A stretch of DNA of 64,000 nucleotides, from positions 53,215,568-53,279,567 of the forward strand of contig CM034533.1 of NCBI GenBank assembly GCA_020002185.1, written 5' to 3'. Made by a program: the position numbers and the translations under genes. This stretch comes from Paraescarpia echinospica (Eukaryota > Annelida > Polychaeta > Sabellida > Siboglinidae). The notes under the pieces were generated by a model that saw only the letters and a list, made by a program, of their open reading frames with translations, was not told the origin of the DNA and ran no database searches. Positions 35,733 through 46,488 of the stretch are shown here, piece after piece (position 1 is the first letter of the stretch; every line of letters starts with the position of its first letter).

Positions 35733-35785
35733 GTCAGTAGGTGTAATCGACAGCCAGCGAAGAACTTTGGAATGGCTTCGTCAAC
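35733..35785 (-). CDS. Gene 2 exon: middle of SEA domain 2
   Basis: 53 bp between acceptor TTTCCTAG (intron ends 35786) and donor GTAAGTCG. Enters in phase 0 and leaves in phase 2. It codes VDEAIPKFFAGCRLHLL. It has the same length and phases as the middle exon of SEA 1 (39575-39627), and both hold a cysteine in the same place (SKC and AGC). It links exon 36894-37000 (ends phase 0) to the mucin exon (starts phase 2) without changing frame. Confidence 0.75.
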
Positions 35786-35789
35786 CTAG

Positions 35790-36885
35790 GAAAGATAGGA
35801 AACGCCATGTATCGGGTTTGCATAAACACGTTTCCACTGTTAATAATGTGTGATACACATTACAAATTCTTTACCTTTTTAACAAACAACTACGGACTTA
35901 AGGCAAAACAAAGTGGCGATTATTTTGAAACACAAAACAAACTCGCGCGTCTTATAACTTCACGTACTGCTCAACTTATTCATGTGTAATTCAAAACATC
36001 TTTAAAAAGGCACAACTCTCAGTAATAGAATACATGATCACATTACGACGATTCAACCTTCCAAAACTGAACATGACTGCATGATACTATAAGCAAAAAG
36101 CATGGGGTTACCAATTCCCTAATGGAAACTCTATAGCAATAACACAGAGGTAATTACAGAGAGTTCCCATAATTGATCGACAACCAACTGTACAGACACG
36201 GCCAAGAACACCAGCATGGACGGCTTCAGAAACACCTTTGACGGCATCACGTCTTACGGTCGACTAATTCATTCATATCTATGTCATGACATGTAGCCAC
36301 ATTTTCAAATAAACCCTTTTTGCTGTTCAATATTTTGTCTGACTAAATTTACAACGTTGTATTTAGGTAATAAATGACTTCGTATATCGAATTTACCGTA
36401 TTTTGTTTGGACAGGAAAAGGTATGATTGTCGAACACAAAATTTGATTATAATGACCCCAATGTGCGCCACTGCTACAACAGTGGCGCCACGCAGTGGAC
36501 CGTTGAATGGGGGTAGCGCAGAGTCGCAGAGACAATACCGTGGAGAGCGATAACGGAAACAAACTGTATATTTCTATTTGCACGCAAAGAGAGAGTAATA
36601 AACTACTGTAAAACTGAAAGACCGTTGCTACAAAAGAACAATGGACGACACCAGAAACTAAGAACGTATGAGGAGAACAATTTAGGTTTGTTCCGAGTTG
36701 AACGACTACGAAGATATTTATACAAATGCATTCGTCAAATGCAAAGAATGCAGAAGAACGAAAGGAAAAAAGAAACTCCACTAATGGAATCTGTATATTG
36801 GTTTTAAAGACGTCATGCGTACTTATTTCCGAAACCAGTCGCGACACAAATCTACACTGCAGAGACAGAAGAAGTTATGCTACAG
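35790..36885. other. Intron of gene 2
   Basis: No further exon recognised. The long reverse ORF at 36305-36847 has no domain-like pattern and fits no phase. Confidence 0.45.
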
Positions 36886-36893
36886 CCACTTAC

Positions 36894-37000
36894 TGCGTGA
36901 CAGAAGGTAGTTTCGAAACGACCGAAATGTGTATCAGTACGGGACATCGTTGTCGCGTTCCATTCAACACCTGCCAGTCGCGTCTTCACTACGAACGCCA
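36894..37000 (-). CDS. Gene 2 exon: first half of SEA domain 2
   Basis: 107 bp between acceptor TTTTGTATTCTTGACAG and donor GTAAGTGG. Enters in phase 1 and leaves in phase 0. The product AFVVKTRLAGVEWN continues with DTHFGRFETTFCHA, which follows the usual N-terminal half of SEA domains (a strand, then Trp or Tyr, then S-x-x-F-x-x-L-type helix). The preceding exon ends in phase 1 and the next begins in phase 0, as needed. A partial copy lies at 41725-41785, cut by the scaffold gap. Confidence 0.75.
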
Positions 37001-37004
37001 CTGT

Positions 37005-38520
37005 CAAGAATACAAAACGCCCTACGTTTGACTGATCAATGGTGATTAGTGAACGCATTAAAATGTTCTGAAATGTTCCTGGTATATTTTTTTATTAATT
37101 TACATAACGTTCTTAATACTAGATAAAAAAATGTTGAAGATATTGTGTTTACTATTGTTCGCATTTTGAAACATTTTCTTTCGCGAAATATACAATAAAT
37201 GTTCAGGTTAAAACAACTTTGTTGCCAATATTATAATGAACGCCGACTGGATTAACCGAAAAGCTCTTGGATATTCACGCGGTGGCAACGTTCTCATATT
37301 CAAGCCAACAGTATAGCAAACTACCTGTTCATGATTACCACACTGGTTGAATCGGGGTAACGGAACAGACAACTTTAATGACAATCCCTTCTGGAAGGTA
37401 GAAGAACTAGAGGACATGAACTCGCTTCAGTGGAAGAAAAGTGTAGACTGAATGTAATAAAGTATTCATTCGCACAGCGGACATATAATAAATGGATCAC
37501 GCCTTCTGCTGATTGTATAAATGTATAAATGGTGGCAGTAAAAGATTGTTTAGAAACAAAAGTGACAATGTCTAAAAGGAGTGGCTATACATAGATGGAA
37601 ATGGATAGACTCTAAACAACCAATGGCTTCATTGTCCCATCCAGCTGCAGTCTGGTACCTTGTAAAATATTAACAAATAATGTTGGTAGTTTGTAGTTAT
37701 CAAAACAGCCCTATAGTTGAACACAACGTGATATATGAATGCGAACCATTTCTAGAGCTTGGATACAATGTTAGGTACGCAGTGCGAAGACGACGAAACG
37801 GAAACATGTCAACCTATATTATTACTAGCGAAAACGACCAAATACGTTTGACTCACAGAAACACAACTACCTACAAACGAACAGTGGATACAAAAGAGCA
37901 AAAAGGATCATCAAATCACTGATTCGAACAAACGTTCTCTATGTGACGAAGCCAATGCATTATACATTTTATGTAAATGTGTCCAACTAACTTAACTAAA
38001 ACTGCTACGATGTTCACAGTAAACTCACTGCTACCGAAACAAAACATAAAAAATAATAATAATAAAGTATACATAGTAGAACGATTACTATGATCAACGA
38101 CAAAGTGTAATGCAAAGTTACAAGGGATGGTTTAAGGCAGGTCAAAACAATGACAGGAAAAACGGGAAGGAAGAAATACCCGAAAGTAAAAATAGTTGGG
38201 AACATGACAACCTTGGCAGAACATAGAATGAGAAAGAACGAGGGCAGGTTGACAAGGAGAGCTCGAAAAACAGACTTGTATTGTAGACGAAGATTACCAA
38301 AGTTAAGACGGAGATACGTGTCTCGAGATATCTCGAAGGAGCAGTAGTGAACAGCCAAGAATAGAAGAACAGTTCAGAAGATCGGAATAGGTAGACACAT
38401 TTTATTGAGAGTGCGGACCAGAACGAGTGAAGTAGGGTACAGCTCGGAAAAGACAAAGTTGAAGAAGAAAGGACAAAGTAAAACAAGAAGAACAAGAAAC
38501 CGATCAATGACGAACCACCT
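37005..38520. other. Intron of gene 2
   Basis: Between the SEA 1 second-half exon and the SEA 2 first-half exon. No exon recognised; short ORFs present on both strands are duplicated exactly in the second segment, as expected from the segment duplication. Confidence 0.5.
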
Positions 38521-38526
38521 ACTAAC

Positions 38527-38780
38527 CCGTGCGCTGTTCGAGGGTGGGGGTAAAGATATGTGCCCCTTTGAACATCTCCACTGACGTCGTCAGTTCGTGC
38601 AGTTTATTATCGAGCAGCTGTTCTGTCGTTGTGTTTCCCGAGCCCCGTCCTTGTTCTTCCTCCCCGCTCCCCCCTGTGGTCGGTGTACGTTCCTCGTCTC
38701 GCTCGGGGCCACTGCGCAGAAATGTGTCCAAGCGTCTCGCGAAGAAAGTCAAACTGGCGTCAACCAGTACACTTCCGTTC
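38527..38780 (-). CDS. Gene 2 exon: second half of SEA domain 1
   Basis: 254 bp between acceptor TGTTGACTGCGCAG and donor GTTAGT. Enters in phase 2 and leaves in phase 1. It codes NGSVLVDASLTFFARRL, a Gly/Glu/Thr-rich loop (TTGGSGEEEQGRGSG), then LLDNKLHELTTSVEMF and IFTPTLEQRT. GSVLV fits the G-S-V-V-V autoproteolysis motif of SEA domains, where the chain breaks between Gly and Ser (family knowledge). The other copy at 43312-43565 differs by one residue (His to Gln in GAHIFTP). Confidence 0.8.
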
Positions 38781-39574
38781 CTGCGCAGTCAACAAAAGTA
38801 AACATCAGGATTGTGTACAGGTGTCGGTGGTGTTTACTAGAGTAACAATATGACATTCGTATGACATTCTCACAAATTATTATTGTCATTATGGACCTTT
38901 CTCTCAAGACAAAAACACTTTCGCATCAAGTCAAACAGCCGCTGCAAACCTAAGCGAGTTTCACAGTTTTTAAATAATGTAATGCATATTTCATTAAGCC
39001 TTACGACACGGCTCCTATATAAACAAAAGACATCACCTTGTTGGCAATATGCATCTAAATAGTTAATACAAACTAAATGTTTGCAAATACAATACACAAT
39101 ATCATGCCACACTTGTTTCCTCACAATTTGTTCTAAATGTGGGAGTGTTTGGCATATTGTTCACGTCCTTGATGCTTGACCAAGATCGGCATGTCACCAA
39201 CGACTAACTCATAGCTAAGTCCATACCAGTGGCGCCACCGAGCAACCAACTGGAGTAGTGGGGACGCTTTTACTACGTCAGATTATCTAAGCCTGGCACG
39301 GCCCATGCAATGCTGATTTTGTGTGTTCACCAAATTTCTTTTGAGTAAACTACTGACATGATATTATTGATTTTAGTTGGGCTTGTTTTTTTACCTCTCT
39401 GCCAAAACGATCACTTTTGTTTCCTTTTAAAGTAAATCAGTTTATGATAAATAAAACACTTTTATAAAGTAGACCTATGTGTGCATGTTGGAGAATTAGG
39501 TTCTTGTGTTACAAACTCTTTATGGCTGTTGTAGTGGAAATATTCTTCGTAAGTGCGCAATGTGACAGCATTAC

Positions 39575-39627
39575 CTCAGCCTCTCAACGACGCATTTTGA
39601 TAAACTCTTCTGGAAGACGCCCGCTAT
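39575..39627 (-). CDS. Gene 2 exon: middle of SEA domain 1
   Basis: 53 bp between acceptor GTCTGCATGTTGCAG and donor GTAATG. Phase 0 in, phase 2 out. The product IAGVFQKSLSKCVVERLR runs straight into NGSVLVD of the next exon, giving the typical SEA centre. Duplicate at 44360-44412. The exon that should precede it (first half of SEA 1, phase 1 in, phase 0 out) was not found. Confidence 0.75.
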
Positions 39628-39699
39628 CTGCAACATGCAGACCACCATTATGACGTAGGCGCAATGTCGGCAACGTAGGTACAAGCCCACAGGATAGGG

Positions 39700-40115
39700 T
39701 GTGTGTGTGTGAGGGGGGTGCGTCCGTGCGCGTGTGCTTGCGTGTATGCGTGTATGCATGCCAGTATGCATGTCTATAATGTATGTATGTATGTATGTAT
39801 GCATGTATGCAAGTATGCATGTATGCATGTATGCATGTTTGCATGTATGCATGTATGTATGTATGCATGTATGTATGTATGCATGCATATGTTTTTGTGT
39901 CTATGTTTGTGTGTTGGTAGATGTGTGTGTGTGCGTTTGTGTGTGTGTGCTTGCGCGCGAGCGAGCGAGCGTGTGTGTGTTTGTATGTCTGTGTGTATGT
40001 GTGCATGTATTTGTGTGTATGTGTGCATGTATTTGTGTGTGTGTGTGTGTGTTTGTGTATGTGTGCGTGCGTGCGTGCGTGTGTGTGTGTGTGTGTGTGC
40101 GTGCTTGCGTGTATG
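39700..40115. repeat. (ATGT/ATGC)n and (GTGT/GCGT)n microsatellite block, left copy
   Basis: Tetranucleotide ATGT/ATGC units followed by GT/GC-rich units. The right copy is 44485-44925 and differs in unit number. Confidence 0.95.
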
Positions 40116-40215
40116 TTGCAGAAGTCCTTACCACTAGACAGAACTGTTTCTCCGTTGCGCGATATATAGGAGACGAAACGTTCGCCATATCTTGCGTGTA
40201 GTTCAGGTTTAGACG

Positions 40216-40724
40216 CATTCTCAGACTGTATGTGACTGCTCAATGAAACAAGAATTATAATACATGCTGATAATACTGGTATACACATAGCATTCTCAGA
40301 CTGTATGTGACTGCTCAATGAAACAAGAATTATAATACATGCTGATAATACTGGTACACACATAGCATTCTCAGACTGTATGTGACTGCTCAATGAAACA
40401 AGAATGATAATACATGCTGATAATATTGGTATACACATAGCATTCTCAGACTGTATGTGTCAATGAAACAAGAATGATAATACATGCTGATAATACTGGT
40501 ATACATAGCATTCTCAGACTGTATGTGACTGCTCAATGAAACAAGAATGATAATACATGCTGATAATACTGGTATACACATAGCATTCTCAGACTGTATG
40601 TGACTGCTCAATGAAACAAGAATGATAATACATGCTGATAATACTGGTATACACATAGCATTCTCAGACTGTATGTGACTGCTCAATGAAACAAGAATGA
40701 TAATACATGCTGATAATACTGGTA
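40216..40724. repeat. 75-bp tandem array, left copy (about 7 units)
   Basis: The unit starts CATTCTCAGACTGTATGTG and ends with CTGATAATACTGGTATACACATAG. Indel variants of 73 and 68 bp occur. The array runs into the gap. Since 75 is 25 codons, one reverse frame stays open and codes a repetitive hydrophobic peptide; not taken as a gene. Confidence 0.95.
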
Positions 40725-41724
40725 NNNNNNNNNNNNNNNNNNNNNNNNNNNNNNNNNNNNNNNNNNNNNNNNNNNNNNNNNNNNNNNNNNNNNNNNNNNN
40801 NNNNNNNNNNNNNNNNNNNNNNNNNNNNNNNNNNNNNNNNNNNNNNNNNNNNNNNNNNNNNNNNNNNNNNNNNNNNNNNNNNNNNNNNNNNNNNNNNNNN
40901 NNNNNNNNNNNNNNNNNNNNNNNNNNNNNNNNNNNNNNNNNNNNNNNNNNNNNNNNNNNNNNNNNNNNNNNNNNNNNNNNNNNNNNNNNNNNNNNNNNNN
41001 NNNNNNNNNNNNNNNNNNNNNNNNNNNNNNNNNNNNNNNNNNNNNNNNNNNNNNNNNNNNNNNNNNNNNNNNNNNNNNNNNNNNNNNNNNNNNNNNNNNN
41101 NNNNNNNNNNNNNNNNNNNNNNNNNNNNNNNNNNNNNNNNNNNNNNNNNNNNNNNNNNNNNNNNNNNNNNNNNNNNNNNNNNNNNNNNNNNNNNNNNNNN
41201 NNNNNNNNNNNNNNNNNNNNNNNNNNNNNNNNNNNNNNNNNNNNNNNNNNNNNNNNNNNNNNNNNNNNNNNNNNNNNNNNNNNNNNNNNNNNNNNNNNNN
41301 NNNNNNNNNNNNNNNNNNNNNNNNNNNNNNNNNNNNNNNNNNNNNNNNNNNNNNNNNNNNNNNNNNNNNNNNNNNNNNNNNNNNNNNNNNNNNNNNNNNN
41401 NNNNNNNNNNNNNNNNNNNNNNNNNNNNNNNNNNNNNNNNNNNNNNNNNNNNNNNNNNNNNNNNNNNNNNNNNNNNNNNNNNNNNNNNNNNNNNNNNNNN
41501 NNNNNNNNNNNNNNNNNNNNNNNNNNNNNNNNNNNNNNNNNNNNNNNNNNNNNNNNNNNNNNNNNNNNNNNNNNNNNNNNNNNNNNNNNNNNNNNNNNNN
41601 NNNNNNNNNNNNNNNNNNNNNNNNNNNNNNNNNNNNNNNNNNNNNNNNNNNNNNNNNNNNNNNNNNNNNNNNNNNNNNNNNNNNNNNNNNNNNNNNNNNN
41701 NNNNNNNNNNNNNNNNNNNNNNNN
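40725..41724. other. Scaffold gap of exactly 1000 N
   Basis: A round-number run of N, the usual sign of a gap of unknown size. Sequence to its right restarts at a point equivalent to 36940, inside the exon for SEA 2. Confidence 1.
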
Positions 41725-43311
41725 CGGGACATCGTTGTCGCGTTCCATTCAACACCTGCCAGTCGCGTCTTCACTACGAACGCCACTGTCAAGAATACAA
41801 AACGCCCTACGTTTGACTGATCAATGGTGATTAGTGAACGCATTAAAATGTTCTGAAATGTTCCTGGTATATTTTTTTATTAATTTACATAACGTTCTTA
41901 ATACTAGATAAAAAAATGTTGAAGATATTGTGTTTACTATTGTTCGCATTTTGAAACATTTTCTTTCGCGAAATATACAATAAATGTTCAGGTTAAAACA
42001 ACTTTGTTGCCAATATTATAATGAACGCCGACTGGATTAACCGAAAAGCTCTTGGATATTCACGCGGTGGCAACGTTCTCATATTCAAGCCAACAGTATA
42101 GCAAACTACCTGTTCATGATTACCACACTGGTTGAATCGGGGTAACGGAACAGACAACTTTAATGACAATCCCTTCTGGAAGGTAGAAGAACTAGAGGAC
42201 ATGAACTCGCTTCAGTGGAAGAAAAGTGTAGACTGAATGTAATAAAGTATTCATTCGCACAGCGGACATATAATAAATGGATCACGCCTTCTGCTGATTG
42301 TATAAATGTATAAATGGTGGCAGTAAAAGATTGTTTAGAAACAAAAGTGACAATGTCTAAAAGGAGTGGCTATACATAGATGGAAATGGATAGACTCTAA
42401 ACAACCAATGGCTTCATTGTCCCATCCAGCTGCAGTCTGGTACCTTGTAAAATATTAACAAATAATGTTGGTAGTTTGTAGTTATCAAAACAGCCCTATA
42501 GTTGAACACAACGTGATATATGAATGCGAACCATTTCTAGAGCTTGGATACAATGTTAGGTACGCAGTGCGAAGACGACGAAACGGAAACATGTCAACCT
42601 ATATTATTACTAGCGAAAACGACCAAATACGTTTGACTCACAGAAACACAACTACCTACAAACGAACAGTGGATACAAAAGAGCAAAAAGGATCATCAAA
42701 TCACTGATTCGAACAAACGTTCTCTATGTGACGAAGCCAATGCATTATACATTTTATGTAAATGTGTCCAACTAACTTAACTAAAACTGCTACGATGTTC
42801 ACAGTAAACTCACTGCTACCGAAACAAAACATAAAAAATAATAATAATAAAGTATACATAGTAGAACGATTACTATGATCAACGACAAAGTGTAATGCAA
42901 AGTTACAAAGGATGGTTTAAGGCAGGTCAAAACAATGACAGGAAAAACGGGAAGGAAGAAATACCCGAAATTAAAAATAGTTGGGAACATGACAACCTTG
43001 GCAGAACATAGAATGAGAAAGAACGAGGGCAGGTTGACAAGGAGAGCTCGAAAAACAGACTTGTATTGTAGACGAAGATTACCAAAGTTAAGACGGAGAT
43101 ACATGTCTCGAGATATCTCGAAGGAGCAGTAGTGAACAGCCAAGAATAGAAGAACAGTTCAGAAGATCGGAATAGGTAGACACATTTTATTGAGAGTGCG
43201 GACCAGAACGAGTGAAGTAGGGTACAGCTCGGAAAAGACAAAGTTGAAGAAGAAAGGACAAAGTAAAACAAGAAGAACAAGAAACCGATCAATGACGAAC
43301 CACCTACTAAC

Positions 43312-43565
43312 CCGTGCGCTGTTCGAGGGTGGGGGTAAAGATCTGTGCCCCTTTGAACATCTCCACTGACGTCGTCAGTTCGTGCAGTTTATTATCGAGC
43401 AGCTGTTCTGTCGTTGTGTTTCCCGAGCCCCGTCCTTGTTCTTCCTCCCCGCTCCCCCCTGTGGTCGGTGTACGTTCCTCGTCTCGCTCGGGGCCACTGC
43501 GCAGAAATGTGTCCAAGCGTCTCGCGAAGAAAGTCAAACTGGCGTCAACCAGTACACTTCCGTTC
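43312..43565 (-). CDS. Duplicate copy of the SEA 1 second-half exon
   Basis: Same splice sites, phases and product as 38527-38780, with a single residue change (GAQIFTP instead of GAHIFTP). If the segment is a true duplication this exon belongs to an extra SEA domain; if allelic it is the same exon counted twice. Confidence 0.6.
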
Positions 43566-44359
43566 CTGCGCAGTCAACAAAAGTAAACATCAGGATTGTG
43601 TACAGGTGTCGGTGGTGTTTACTAGAGTAACAATATGACATTCGTATGACATTCTCACAAATTATTATTGTCATTATGGACCTTTCTCTCAAGACAAAAA
43701 CACTTTCGCATCAAGTCAAACAGCCGCTGCAAACCTAAGCGAGTTTCACAGTTTTTAAATAATGTAATGCATATTTCATTAAGCCTTACGACACGGCTCC
43801 TATATAAACAAAAGACATCACCTTGTTGGCAATATGCATCTAAATAGTTAATACAAACTAAATGTTTGCAAATACAATACACAATATCATGCCACACTTG
43901 TTTCCTCACAATTTGTTCTAAATGTGGGAGTGTTTGGCATATTGTTCACGTCCTTGATGCTTGACCAAGATCGGCATGTCACCAACGACTAACTCATAGC
44001 TAAGTCCATACCAGTGGCGCCACCGAGCAACCAACTGGAGTAGTGGGGACGCTTTTACTACGTCAGATTATCTAAGCCTGGCACGGCCCATGCAATGCTG
44101 ATTTTGTGTGTTCACCAAATTTCTTTTGAGTAAACTACTGACATGATATTATTGATTTTAGTTGGGCTTGTTTTTTTACCTCTCTGCCAAAACGATCACT
44201 TTTGTTTCCTTTTAAAGTAAATCAGTTTATGATAAATAAAACACTTTTATAAAGTAGACCTATGTGTGCATGTTGGAGAATTAGGCTCTTGTGTTACAAA
44301 CTCTTTATGGCTGTTGTAGTGGGAATATTCTTCGTAAGTGCGCAATGTGACAGCATTAC

Positions 44360-44412
44360 CTCAGCCTCTCAACGACGCATTTTGATAAACTCTTCTGGAA
44401 GACGCCCGCTAT
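44360..44412 (-). CDS. Duplicate copy of the SEA 1 middle exon
   Basis: Identical to 39575-39627 as far as I can see, with the same acceptor and donor. Confidence 0.6.
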
Positions 44413-45024
44413 CTGCAACATGCAGACCACCATTTTGACGTAGGCGCAATGTCGGCAACGTAGGTTCAAGCCCACATGATAGGGTGTGTGTGTGTGAGGA
44501 GGGTGCGTCCGTGCGCGTGTGCTTGCGTGTATGCGTGTATGCATGCCAGTATGCATGTCTATAATGTATGTATGTATGCATGTATGCATGTATGCATGTA
44601 TGCATGTATGCATGTATGAATGTATGTATGTATGCATGTTTGCATGTATGCATGTATGTATGTATGCATGTATGTATGTATGCATGCATATGTTTTTGTG
44701 TCTATGTTTGTGTGTTGGTAGATGTGTGTGTGTGCGTTTGTGTGTGTGTGCTTGCGCGCGAGCGAGCGAGCGTGTGTGTGTTTGTATGTCTGTGTGTATG
44801 TGTGCATGTATTTGTGTGTATGTGTGCATGTATTTGTGTGTGTGTGTGTGTGTTTGTGTATGTGTGCGTGCGTGCGTGCGTGCGTGTGTGTGTGTGTGTG
44901 TGTGTGTGCGTGCTTGCGTGTATGTTGCAGAAGTCCTTACCACTAGACAGAACTGTTTCTCCGTTGCGCGATATATAGGAGACGAAACGTTCGCCATATC
45001 TTGCGTGTAGTTCAGGTTTAGACG

Positions 45025-45763
45025 CATTCTCAGACTGTATGTGACTGCTCAATGAAACAAGAATGATAATACATGCTGATAATACTGGTACACACATAGC
45101 ATTCTCAGACTGTATGTGACTGCTCAATGAAACAAGAATGATAATACATGCTGATAATATTGGTATACATAGCATTCTCAGACTGTATGTGACTGCTCAA
45201 TGAAACAAGAATGATAATACATGCTGATAATACTGGTATACACATAGCATTCTCAGACTGTATGTGACTGCTCAATGAAACAAGAATTATAATACATGCT
45301 GATAATACTGGTACACATAGCATTCTCAGACTGTATGTGACTGCTCAATGAAACAAGAATGATAATACATGCTGATAATACTGGTATACACATAGCATTC
45401 TCAGACTGTATGTGACTGCTCAATGAAACAAGAATGATAATACATGCTGATAATACTGGTACACACATAGCATTCTCAGACTGTATGTGACTGCTCAATG
45501 AAACAAGAATGATAATACATGCTGATAATATTGGTATACACATAGCATTCTCAGACTGTATGTGTCAATGAAACAAGAATGATAATACATGCTGATAATA
45601 CTGGTATACATAGCATTCTCAGACTGTATGTGACTGCTCAATGAAACAAGAATGATAATACATGCTGATAATACTGGTATACACATAGCATTCTCAGACT
45701 GTATGTGACTGCTCAATGAAACAAGAATGATAATACATGCTGATAATACTGGTATACACATAG
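45025..45763. repeat. 75-bp tandem array, right copy (10 units)
   Basis: The order of variant units in its last half (a TACACACATAG unit, an ATTGG unit, a short TGTGTCAATG unit, then full units) matches units 2 to 6 of the left array, so the two arrays share descent but differ in copy number. Confidence 0.95.
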
Positions 45764-46390
45764 CCACGCTCCTTAACTGGAACGTTAGTGTTATCAGAAA
45801 TACCTCTATCATAGCTCCGTAATTTCCTTGACGTCGCAATTATATCGAACTTGTCAATGCAACGTGTCCACCTTACTCAAAATGGAAATAGCGTTGTGAG
45901 TGGTTGTTTCAGTGTATACATGAGTTCACAGCACGACTGTACATTTTGGCATGCCGCAACCTACGGATTCTCCGGATTTCCAAAAAAAAAAATGGGGAGG
46001 ATGTATTTGGTAACTGAATTTCAACATAGCTTCTGTTTGTTGTGAAATGACGACGTAATGTTGTTTCCCCAATTGTGACCAAGTTTTCGAAATTTCATTC
46101 ATAGCTTTGTGTTTGTTGTCACTGATACTCAAGCTGTGTGAAATGTTGGAGTATATATATATATATATATATATGGCAATGCAACGTGTTGAAGGCCTGT
46201 ATCATGTGATATTTGTTTGCCACAAACTCCAGAACCTATATACTGGCTTTCTGGAACGAGCCAAACAACTGATTCAGTCGCCAGAAAGCAATTTTCCAGT
46301 CAAGGGAAGCCTCGACCTGACATAGAAGGAAATTACATCTACCAGTTACCAGTCCCAAGATTTTCCTGCCAAGATGTACTAGAGATAGAC

Positions 46391-46449
<59 letters not shown>

Positions 46450-46488
46450 TCATATATATATAATAAAAAAAAAATATATATATATATA
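46391..46488. repeat. (TA)n microsatellite inside an I-like LINE
   Basis: AT dinucleotides with interruptions. A smaller TA run lies at 46153-46174. It lies at the left end of the recognisable RT sequence. Confidence 0.9.

Larger units (their letters stand above)
36940..40724. repeat. Left copy of a near-identical 3.8-kb segment
   Basis: Matches 41725-45523 at a constant offset of 4785 bp until the microsatellites near 39.8 kb. By eye I counted about ten substitutions in 2.7 kb outside repeats. The left copy stops inside the 75-bp array at the N run. See the gap entry. Confidence 0.95.
41725..45763. repeat. Right copy of the near-identical segment
   Basis: Begins mid-exon (equivalent to 36940) and contains second copies of three SEA exons: 41725-41785 (partial), 43312-43565 and 44360-44412. 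Introns are as similar as exons, so the copies are either allelic contigs or an extremely recent duplication. Confidence 0.95.

Noticed and set aside
36305..36847. 180-codon reverse ORF between SEA 2 exons
   Set aside because: Phe/Ser/Cys-rich composition of chance AT-rich sequence; it does not fit the phase-0 junction between 36894 and 35785.
39584..41843. ORFs running through the N gap
   Set aside because: They consist mostly of undetermined bases and join unrelated sequence.
40390..45839. Hydrophobic repetitive ORF over the 75-bp array (ACIIILVSLSSHI-type)
   Set aside because: Open only because the unit is 25 codons; some units break the frame, and the unit shows no other coding sign.
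46236..46390. Possible SEA first-half exon (VEASLDWKIAF...) on the reverse strand
   Set aside because: It has an acceptor and donor, but the phases are 0 in and 1 out, while phase 1 in and 0 out is required; reading it in phase 1 meets a stop.
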